A DNA stretch of 64,000 bases from Halocaridina rubra (Eukaryota > Arthropoda > Malacostraca > Decapoda > Atyidae). Each line of letters begins with the position of its first letter. The first letter of the stretch is position 1. The notes under the pieces are model-generated. The model worked only from the letters and a program-made list of their open reading frames with translations. It ran no database searches and was not told the DNA's origin. The position numbers and the translations under genes are program-made. Location: contig JAXCGZ010003866.1 in the NCBI GenBank assembly GCA_037179515.1, positions 1-64,000 of the forward strand. Direction: 5' to 3'. Of this stretch, positions 40,641 through 64,000 are shown piece after piece.

Positions 40641-43510
40641 ACATTCCAAAGGAAAAAATTTATGTTATTGCTGAAACAGAAAATTTCTTTAAAATCTAAA
40701 CTACGATTTTTAGAGGTAATGACTTGATTCTAAAGAAAGGCTTCATAAATATGCAGCAGAGAACTCTAAATCAGGCAGGATATTATAAAAGGCAAAAACT
40801 AATCTTACACTGTACTGTAAAGTCAAAAAGAAATGTGTGTAATGGAATGAGTAATGTACAAGAGAACCATAGGAAAGAGAAACTGTACCTGGAAAACGTA
40901 ACACGAGTAATGAAGTACAATATGTGGAATGTGGGGAATCCTAATTATAAACAGCATCAAGTTAAAAAGATAAATGGGAACCAAAATTAAACAAAGACAG
41001 GTACAAGTACAGTAATGAATATTAGTAACACTAAACTTGAAGACAACTACAGTACCTTTTAGTGGGATATAAATTAAAAATTGTAAATACAAATGCAAAA
41101 TACAGTTATATATTAGGAAGGATATTAAGCCATCTCTAAACTCTAAGAAAGCATCTCCAATGGCAAAAGTATGTTGGAGCCATTGGCATAACACTATTAA
41201 CATAGGTTGATCTCTGCAAACTTTTTCTTTCTAGATGAAGTTGGCGCAAGTGAATCAATAGAACTATATGAAACTTTGAAAAGAAATACCAGTAAAATGG
41301 TAAACATTACATACATCAAATCCAATACATGATGCTCATAACAGGTTATGACTTTAGGGGACCCGGAAAAGTACAGTCAAAATTATGTACGACATTGGGC
41401 GGTGATGGGGGAAGACTTCCACTCTCATAATTCCTGCATCGTAAGAGGAGACTAAAAGGAATGTCCCTGGTGGTGGGGAAGGAAGAATAATGCCCTCATG
41501 TTCTCTCAATATCATAAGAGCAGACAAGAATTATAATTTTCCTTATTACGGAATAGCTGATAGAAGGAGTTAGGATAAAGTGTATACAAAGATGGTACGC
41601 TGCCTCCCGTTTTTGTTAATTTGTGGCTATCCTTGTGGTTTCATCTAGATATGACAAAGTTTGATAAAGAAAAACTTAATTTTTTTCCTAATAGAAATGT
41701 GGAACCTTGCATGGGCTTCCATGGAATATTAGGTACAATATAAAATTACTTCAAGAAGCTGGTATCGTAAATATGATGGGGGGTATATGGTATTATTTCA
41801 AAACGAGACAAATCTGTTTGACCGTTTGTGGACTGTAGGTAATTTTTTTGCCCGTCTGAATTATTATGTGAAAATTTTAGCAGAAGAGGAGTTTTTGTAA
41901 TTATTGAAATATAAACTTATTTGAGATCTATTAAAAAATAAATAACATAGTTGTGACCATTTGTTTATCTATAATGCCACAGGTTTCCTTCTTAAGAAAT
42001 AACCCCTCCTCAATTCAAATAAAGAAAATCAAATAAATCACTTTGCCATCATTATACATGCAAAAAAAATTATAGATTTATTAACAAACATTATACCTTA
42101 AACAGTTCTAAAGTACACTGTAGTCACATTTCAACGTTAATATATATACAGGTAAAAAATTTAGTTTACTTAGCTGCACTAAACAACATTTTCCAATGCT
42201 TTTGACTTGTACAACCAAAACTTGAGATATACTCTAATCATAATATTACAAGAACTTTCCAAATGGACTTTAATCTCATATCCATTTTGCAATTCTTAAA
42301 GCACTCTTTAATCACATTGTCTTATATAATGCATGAGACTACAATATATGCAAACAAATAAAACAGGAAAGTTTTCTTTATCTAAGTACAGTTAAGTTCT
42401 CAGTTCTATTGTTGCATCAATATCATTTGTTGCTGCATCATCCAATCCTAGCTCTGAACAGTGTATAAGATATTTTTTACAGGCATCTCAATAATCTGAT
42501 TTCGAGATCTAGCAGCTTAAAGCATTTGGTAAACGTAAGCAAGCGACTACAAACTATCAAACATATTATTTCCAGGACTGTACTTCAGGAACCAATATTC
42601 AATATAAAATACTCTCCCAGTTCTTGAAGGGACTTTGCTTTACATTTGCATTTCCTTTACGAAAATCTATAACAATGTCATGCAATTTACATCGAATTTA
42701 TACCATTATTATTATTATAACAATCTTTTATTAAAAAAATAAGACTGATACATGTGAGAGTTAAGGCGCCTGCAAGTTATGTATTGGTGAAGTCTTATAG
42801 ACGCGGCATATCTAATGCATGCCAAAGCTTTACAACAGATTATCATGAATGTACAAGGGAACACACATGGCCATATTGCTCATAATGTCAAATGTTTACC
42901 CTGACACTTTAACAAGTATCACTCTTAAATTCACAGACGCATTTACTCGCAAGAGATGAAACGTGACAAAAAAAAGAAGATATACATTATCAAAGGCACA
43001 CTAGATAGAAACTGGTTTACACCTGAAGTTCAAGTATACAGGTTTTTTAAAGGCAGGCATCTTTCAAGTATACATTAATATAATAAACACTGCTTAAAAT
43101 GTGCTTACGCTTTTCAACAAGACGTGCACACACACATACGCAGTCATGCACACACACACACATATATATATGACTACAAGGCAATGCCCTAAGAGCATCA
43201 AGTATTATGAAATACTGCATGTTTTAATGACTAAAACATCTGTATATGGTGTAACTGGGCATTTAAAAGAAAATATTAATGCATCTCGAATATAAAAGCA
43301 TTGCCTCCCTAGTCTAACCTTATCTTTTGCAGATGAAATTCATCTAGTCAAGTTACCTGTGCAAAGAAGCAAGAAAAACTAATATAGGAAGCACGAGCCA
43401 TTCTTAATGGTACCCCTGCAATATTTAAAGTCAATAATATTGATAATATAGTAGTAGTACTAATAATAATAATAATGTGACTGTTACAAATATTATTTCA
43501 TGCAGAGCAT

Positions 43511-43537
43511 ATGTTATAAGCACAAGGCTTATAACAT
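43511..43537. repeat. Hairpin in the probable JAZF1 3' UTR
   Basis: Perfect 11-bp arms (ATGTTATAAGC and complement) with a 5-nt loop, about 270 nt past the JAZF1 stop codon. Confidence 0.75.
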
Positions 43538-43802
43538 GAACAAGATATATCAAATAATATGAAGCATACTTCTCATGTACTGCAGAAGTTGCAACAATTT
43601 CTTTACAAATGCTATAAATTGTAAGAATCTACAATCTCGAATTTTTGCAAAATACACCTATATGATTAATTTCCCACTCTACATGAGCGTTAGTAACAGT
43701 CAATCATACAGGTTCTAATACAAACAAAATTCATCACTAACAAAGGGATTAAATAAATAAGGCCTGTATCACTGTATGTACCTACCATAAACTTCTAGAT
43801 TC

Positions 43803-56690
<12,888 letters not shown>

Positions 56691-57330
56691 AATCAGCTGT
56701 TGGAAAGGCATCCATAGTTCCAAGTGACATTTTATGTCGTTTTTACATTTTAAAAAAATCTTATTGATAGAAACGTATAAATCTATGAATACAATGGCCA
56801 TGGACATTCATTCGAATATTTTTTTTATTTTTATTATGTAATTTGAAAGAATGAAATATGTTAATATCTCGTATGACTTCTATGGCTCATCCAAGAGAGA
56901 AAACCTTAATAATATCGAAATGTTCTAGTTTGTGCATTCTATTATTCATATACAGGAGTAAAATATGCATTAAAGAATATATAGCATACCATATGGCTGC
57001 TATTAAATATTTCAAATAAAAATATTATTGTTAATATAAAATATTTATCATACATAAGAATATTGTTGCTAAAATTATATTAATCAAATAAGATATCAAA
57101 GGATTCGGTCAACGCTGACTGGCAGGACTAACTGAACGCGCCCAAGGGCGACGACCGCATGAGGCAGACGACGGTAAAATGCGACGTAGAACGCAGAGAG
57201 CGATGCCCTCACAAAAGTTACAGAAGGGAAAAAAATATGAATAACAGTAAAAGAGAAGTCATTGTTCGCTTTTTTTTTTCCCTCCTTACCATAGACAAAG
57301 ATTTAAAAGGACAATTTAGTCAATGCGACC
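56691..57330 (-). promoter_or_regulatory. Possible JAZF1 5' UTR/promoter region
   Basis: AT-rich next to the gene, then a GC-richer block at 57110-57215 with several CpGs. On the minus strand TCAGTT at 57135-57130 fits the arthropod initiator TCAGTY. The assignment is by position and composition only. Confidence 0.25.
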
Positions 57331-57335
57331 TAGTA

Positions 57336-57419
57336 AATCAATGTTGTTGTTATTATTATTATTATTTTATTATTATTATTAGTAGTAGTAGTAGCAGTAG
57401 TAGTAGTAGTAGTAGTAGT
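57336..57419. repeat. (TTA)n(GTA)n microsatellite
   Basis: Tandem TTA/ATT units followed by AGT units. Confidence 0.93.
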
Positions 57420-57542
57420 CAATCATAAACCTTCTCCGGAGGAAGAACAAGAATATCTCTTCGTGTTCCCCTACGCATCGCAAAAGTTGCAAGCTTTTTG
57501 TTTTGACTCAGCCAACCCTTTTATAATGGGGATTATGGCTTT

Positions 57543-57716
<174 letters not shown>

Positions 57717-57863
57717 GGCTTAAACATAAAATATGGTCTTTTAATATTTGTTTAAATTCTAAAAACAAAAATATATGCTTTTAAATATGCCGACTGAGGT
57801 AGGTCTCTCCGAAATTATCCTTTTACTCTTTAAACAGAGGCTGGCCTTCAGCAGGAGTAACCG

Positions 57864-57866
<3 letters not shown>

Positions 57867-57951
<85 letters not shown>
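57867..57951. repeat. (CT)n microsatellite
   Basis: About 85 bp of CT. Confidence 0.97.
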
Positions 57952-57955
<4 letters not shown>

Positions 57956-58152
57956 TGTTAACTTACCAGGTATCTAAACAGATTTATCGTTATATACAAT
58001 ACCCTGACATATCCTTCGTTTCCAAAGTTTGCTAGACACTGATAAAGAGAGATAACCAGTGAAATTCGACAATAATAGATTCCTGCTTTTATCCGTCTCT
58101 GAAATTTCATTACAACCATACAAATAATAATAATAATAAAAATATTTTTTTT

Positions 58153-59028
<876 letters not shown>

Positions 59029-59706
59029 GATTACCTAATTGTGATTACCTAATTGTGTTTACGGGAAAGAGCCCAAAGCTCGTATCTTCCCGTCTCCTGA
59101 TCGGTTCCATTTTTAGACTTAGTGATACTTATCGTACCTGTCCTTAAAACTAGGGATTGAGATAGCATTAACTACCTCCTCGCTTAGCCAATTCCAATTA
59201 TCAACTACTCTTACACTGAAAAAGTATTTCCTTACATCCTGCAAACAAGTTTTCTTACGAAGCTTCAAACTGTGACCTCTAGTTCTAGAGCCAGCCATAT
59301 CAAAATATCGATCCCTATCCACTCTATCATAACCATGAAGGAATTTAAAGACTGTCACCATATCCCCCCTCACTCTTCTAGCTTCGAGTGATGGTAAGTC
59401 TAATTCCCTCAGCCTCTCATCATAACTGAGATTGCGTATTTCTGGCACCAGTTTCGTGGCATGTCTTTGAACTTTTTCAAGCTTAGCTATGTGCTTTTTC
59501 AAGTGCGGATTCCAAAAGGGAGCTGCATATTCGAGTTTTGGCCTCACATAGGTTACATAAATATTTCTGAACATTTCCTTGTCCATGTGCCTGAAGGCTA
59601 CCCTTACATTTGATAAGAATGCATATGCTGCCCTTACTATGCCATTTATATGTATTTCTGGAGACAAATCTGCCAGTATGTTTACTCCTAGATCTCTCTC
59701 GTGTGT
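59029..59706 (-). mobile_element. CR1-like LINE 3' fragment, tandem unit 2
   Basis: Same as unit 1 apart from one substitution that I could see (AAAAGGGAGCTGC for AAAAGGGGGCTGC). Identical truncation point. Confidence 0.95.
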
Positions 59707-60384
59707 GATTACCTAATTGTGATTACCTAATTGTGTTTACGGGAAAGAGCCCAAAGCTCGTATCTTCCCGTCTCCTGATCGGTTCCATTTTTAGACTTAG
59801 TGATACTTATCGTACCTGTCCTTAAAACTAGGGATTGAGATAGCATTAACTACCTCCTCGCTTAGCCAATTCCAATTATCAACTACTCTTACACTGAAAA
59901 AGTATTTCCTTACATCCTGCAAACAAGTTTTCTTACGAAGCTTCAAACTGTGACCTCTAGTTCTAGAGCCAGCCATATCAAAATATCGATCCCTATCCAC
60001 TCTATCATAACCATGAAGGAATTTAAAGACTGTCACCATATCCCCCCTCACTCTTCTAGCTTCGAGTGATGGTAAGTCTAATTCCCTCAGCCTCTCATCA
60101 TAACTGAGATTGCGTATTTCTGGCACCAGTTTCGTGGCATGTCTTTGAACTTTTTCAAGCTTAGCTATGTGCTTTTTCAAGTGCGGATTCCAAAAGGGGG
60201 CTGCATATTCGAGTTTTGGCCTCACATAGGTTACATAAATATTTCTGAACATTTCCTTGTCCATGTGCCTGAAGGCTACCCTTACATTTGATAAGAATGC
60301 ATATGCTGCCCTTACTATGCCATTTATATGTATTTCTGGAGACAAATCTGCCAGTATGTTTACTCCTAGATCTCTCTCGTGTGT
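59707..60384 (-). mobile_element. CR1-like LINE 3' fragment, tandem unit 3
   Basis: Same sequence and junction as unit 1. Units 1-3 share variants that separate them from the neighbouring longer copy (for example CTGTGACC versus CTATGACC, ATCAAAATAT versus ATCGAAATAT). Confidence 0.95.
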
Positions 60385-62074
60385 GATTACCTAATTGTGA
60401 TTACCTAATTGTGTTTACGGGAAAGAGCCCAAAGCTCGTATCTTCCCGTCTCCTGATCGGTTCCATTTTTAGACTTAGTGATACTTATCGTACCTGTCCT
60501 TAAAACTAGGGATTGAGATAGCATTAACTACCTCCTCGCTTAGCCAATTCCAATTATCAACTACTCTTACACTGAAAAAGTATTTCCTTACATCCTGCAA
60601 ACAAGTTTTCTTACGAAGCTTCAAACTATGACCTCTAGTTCTAGAGCCAGCCATATCGAAATATCGATCCCTATCCACTCTATCATAACCATGAAGGAAT
60701 TTAAAGACTGTCACCATATCCCCCCTTACTCTTCTAGCTTCGAGTGATGGCAAGTCTAATTCCCTCAGCCTCTCATCATAACCGAGATTGCGTATTTCTG
60801 GCACCAGTTTCGTGGCATGTCTTTGAACTTTTTCAAGCTTAGCTATGTGCTTTTTCAAGTGCGGATTCCAAAAGGGGGCTGCATATTCGAGTTTTGGCCT
60901 CACATAGGTTACATAAATATTTCTGAACATTTCCTTGTCCATGTGCCTGAAGGCTACCCTTACATTTGATAAGAATGCATATGCTGCCCTTACTACGTCA
61001 TTTATATGTATTTCTGGAGACAAATCTGCCAGTATGTTTACTCCTAGATCTCTCTCATTTTCTGTCTCTTGAAGTTGTACTCCAGCCACCGAGTAGTCAA
61101 GCTTGGGCCTTCTTGCACTTGTACCCATTCTCATTACCTTACATTTTGAGGTATTGAATTTCATTAGCCACTTTTCTGACCACTCATGCAGATTATTTAG
61201 AGCCTCCTGAAGTTCTCTACCATTGTTCTCGGTTTTTACTTTCTTCACAATCTTTGCATCATCTGCAAACATATTCATGAATGAATTTACAGACTCTGGT
61301 AGGTCATTTACATATACAAGGAACAAAAGTGGCCCTAAAACTGAACCCTGTGGAACTCCACTACTAACTCTTCTCCATTCAGACACTGAGTGTCTTACTC
61401 TAACCCTCTGTTCCCTTCCTTCTAAGTAAGTTTTTATCCATTCCAAGACATTTCCACCTATTCTAGCCATTGATTGCAGCTTCCTAATAAGTCTCCCATG
61501 TGGAACAGTGTCAAACGCTTTCTGGAAGTCTAGGAATATGCAATCTGCCCAGCCCTCTCTTTCCTGTAAGATTTGGCTTACCTCATCATAAAATTCTAAT
61601 AAGTTTGTTACTGTTGATCTTCCTTCTCTGAAGCCATGTTGCCTCACTGACAAAAAGTTGAAGGATTCCAAGTGAAGAGAGATATGTTTCCTTAGTAGTT
61701 TCTCCATAAGTTTGCAAACTATGCTGGTCAAGGAAACTGGTCTATAGTTCAGAGCCGTATCCCCCCTTCCCTTCTTGAAGATAGGTATCACATTTGCTTG
61801 TTTCCAGCATCTTGGAATCTCCCCCGACTCCAGTGACTCCTTAAATATGATACTTAGTGCCACTGATATTGTGTTTGCGCATTTTTTAAGCACATGAGGG
61901 GATATGTCATCAGGACCTGTAGCTTTATGAACATCTAAATCCATCAACGCTTTGCATACCTCTGTGGCTGTAAGGTTGATGTTCTCTAATACCGGCCCTT
62001 GAGCTTCTATCACTGCAATCTGAGGGGGTGGGGTATTTTCTACTGTAAATACTGACTGAAACTCCTTGTTCAAT

Positions 62075-62076
<2 letters not shown>
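60385..62076 (-). mobile_element. CR1-like LINE, 5'-truncated, intact RT frame
   Basis: Open frame 62073-60475 (532 codons) covers the whole reverse transcriptase with LDFQKAFDTVPHG, GVPQGSVLGPLLF and FADDAKI, plus the C-terminal region; the endonuclease and ORF1 are missing. The 5' junction (ACACACAGAATTGAAC) shares AGAATTG with the parent element and abuts a CA/GA microsatellite. It lacks a promoter and endonuclease, so it is a dead-on-arrival copy. Confidence 0.93.

Positions 62077-62146
<70 letters not shown>
62077..62146. repeat. (TG)n(AG)n microsatellite
   Basis: About 22 bp of TG followed by about 48 bp of GA at the truncated 5' end of the LINE copy. Confidence 0.96.
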
Positions 62147-62148
<2 letters not shown>

Positions 62149-62406
62149 TTGTTAATAGGGCTACCCCCCAGACTCCCATGTAAAGTTAAATAACCTCATA
62201 TATTATTAGATTAGGTTAGGTTTGGTGACTTGCTTCCTCCTAGACTTTTAAATGTTAAAACAGGAAACACAATGATGGATATCTTACATAGATAATAACG
62301 AAAAATTGTGAAAAAGTTTCTTTCCTGTAGATTTCGTTGATCGCCATTTTAAATAAAATCGCATGTTAACACTTTCAACTGGCGTATTTCTAATCATCAC
62401 TGATAT

Positions 62407-62610
62407 GGTCATGTCGTTAGGAGAGATGAACAGTATGTTGGGAGGAGGGTGATGGAAATGGATAAACAGGGTAGGAGAGGGAGGGGGAGACCAAAGCGTA
62501 GGTGGATGGATTGCATCAATGACGACCTGAGGTCTAAAGGTTTGTTGGGTGATGAGGTATGGGACAGGAACATATGAAGAACACTGGCCAGAAACATCGA
62601 CCCCACATAA
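62407..62610 (+). pseudogene. RTE-type retrotransposon C-terminal fragment
   Basis: The frame starting at 62407 reads GHVVRRDEQYVGRRVMEMDK, then GRGRPKRRWMDCINDDL, and DRNI*RTLARNIDPT followed by a stop. This is the well-known last segment of RTE-like endonuclease/reverse-transcriptase proteins (GHVxRR ... GRPKxRWxDxxxxDL ... W). One internal TGA sits where Trp (TGG) is usual. The upstream RT is absent. Confidence 0.82.
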
Positions 62611-62812
62611 AAGTGGGAAAAGATGTAGACGAACAAGACTGCTGTTGGTTTCTTGTTCGAAGGACTGGCGTTAACTGTAATCGCATCTGGCAAATACAAA
62701 TGTCTATCATAGAGTAATTAACCTATAATCTGCATAAATATACTATTACAAGCCATTAAATGATAATCTGCCTCTTAGAGATAACAAGCGATAGTTACTC
62801 ATTAAGCAGTGT

Positions 62813-62958
<146 letters not shown>

Positions 62959-63026
62959 TAGCTTTCATGTGGATAACAGTGTGGTTAGCAGTGTATTATT
63001 ACATGACGGTTTCATTGTGTGTGTGT

Positions 63027-64000
63027 GATTACCTAATTGTGATTACCTAATTGTGTTTACGGGAAAGAGCCCAAAGTTCGTATCTTCCCGTCTCCTGATC
63101 GGTTCCATTTTTAGACTTAGTGATACTTATCGTACCTGTCCTTAAAACTAGGGATTGAGATAGCATTAACTACCTCCTCGCTTAGCCAATTCCAATTATC
63201 AACTACTCTTACACTGAAAAAGTATTTCCTTACATCCTGCAAACAAGTTTTCTTACGAAGCTTCAAACTATGACCTCTAGTTCTAGAGCCAGCCATATCG
63301 AAATATCGATCCCTATCCACTCTATCATAACCATGAAGGAATTTAAAGACTGTCACCATATCCCCCCTTACTCTTCTAGCTTCGAGTGATGGCAAGTCTA
63401 ATTCCCTCAGCCTCTCATCATAACTGAGATTGCGTATTTCTGGCACCAGTTTCGTGGCATGTCTTTGAACTTTTTCAAGCTTAGCTATGTGCTTTTTCAA
63501 GTGTGGATTCCAAAAGGGGGCTGCATATTCGAGTTTTGGCCTCACATAGGTTACATAAATATTTCTGAACATTTCCTTGTCCATGTGCCTGAAGGCTACC
63601 CTTACATTTGATAAGAATGCATATGCTGCCCTTACTACGTCATTTATATGTATTTCTGGAGACAAATCTGCCAGTATGTTTACTCCTAGATCTCTCTCAT
63701 TTTCTGTCTCTTGAAGTTGTACTCCAGCCACCGAGTAGTCAAGCTTGGGCCTTCTTGCACTTGTACCCATTCTCATTACCTTACATTTTGAGGTATTGAA
63801 TTTCATTAGCCACTTTTCTGACCACTCATGCAGATTATTTAGATCCTCCTGAAGTTCTCTACCATTGTTCTCGTTTTTTACTTTCTTCACAATCTTTGCA
63901 TCATCTGCAAACATATTCATGAATGAATTTACAGACTCTGGTAGGTCATTTACATATACAAGGAACAAAAGTGGCCCTAAAACTGAACCCTGTGGAACTC
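63027..64000 (-). mobile_element. CR1-like LINE, partial, runs off the right edge
   Basis: Tail GATTACCTAATTGT preceded by GT units, then the C-terminal region and RT up to the GVPQGSVLGPLLF region at the window end. The frame 63968-63117 is open (283 codons visible) and contains FADDAKI. Most similar to the 60.4-62.1 kb copy. Confidence 0.94.

Larger units (their letters stand above)
39556..43802. other. Intergenic DNA and JAZF1 3' UTR side
   Basis: AT-rich, containing one E element (40440-40640). A GC-richer stretch near 41340-41520 includes CATCGTAAGAGGAGACTAAA, which may be part of another repeat. The JAZF1 polyadenylation site is not identified. Confidence 0.5.

Noticed and set aside
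40823..41203. 126-residue minus-strand frame
   Set aside because: AT-rich hydrophobic translation with no motif, no splice context and no repeat partner.

Overview
This is eukaryotic, AT-rich and intron-rich DNA, very dense in microsatellites (CT/GA, AT, CATA, GATA, TAA), tRNA-derived SINEs and non-LTR retrotransposons. Together with three recognisable animal genes this suggests an arthropod, most likely a decapod crustacean. The placement is an inference from repeat style; no rRNA or mitochondrial marker is present. There is no bacterial-style operon, CRISPR array or prophage.

Three host genes could be assembled exon by exon, with matching splice phases and no internal stops. (1) 7757-22009, plus strand: a complete 10-exon maelstrom (MAEL) homologue of 468 aa, with an HMG box followed by the MAEL domain; this is a piRNA-pathway factor. 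(2) 23988-31617, minus strand: a complete 3-exon NDUFA4 homologue of 83 aa, a single-pass inner mitochondrial membrane subunit of respiratory complex IV. (3) 43803-56690, minus strand: a 6-exon JAZF1 homologue of 530 aa with three zinc fingers, plus a long Ser/Thr-rich C-terminal extension that the human protein lacks. mael and NDUFA4 converge; NDUFA4 and JAZF1 are co-oriented with about 12 kb of AT-rich DNA between them. No functional link between the three is evident.

Layout. 1-7.6 kb: no gene; microsatellites, an 87-bp and a 41-bp minisatellite, and several tRNA-derived SINEs. 7.6-22.8 kb: mael, whose introns hold a decayed antisense LINE (intron 3, itself carrying a nested short element) and an old sense CR1-like fragment (intron 6). 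22.8-31.8 kb: a SINE inverted pair and NDUFA4, with a third LINE lineage in its second intron. 31.8-43.8 kb: AT-rich, no gene seen. 43.8-57.2 kb: JAZF1, with a nearly intact 4.2-kb CR1-like LINE (ORF1 and ORF2) in its fourth intron. 57.2-64 kb: microsatellites and truncated CR1-like copies, including three almost identical 678-bp tandem copies, plus an RTE-type fragment.

The most interesting points are the behaviour of the CR1-like LINE (insertion at CA/CATA microsatellites, microhomology at 5' junctions, a possible -1 frameshift site joining ORF1 to ORF2, a 678-bp tandem triplication of a truncated copy), the GC-AG intron of mael, the JAZF1 extension with a strong internal splice donor, and a YY1-type motif shared by two gene starts. 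I did not find convincing evidence of a wholly new biological system.
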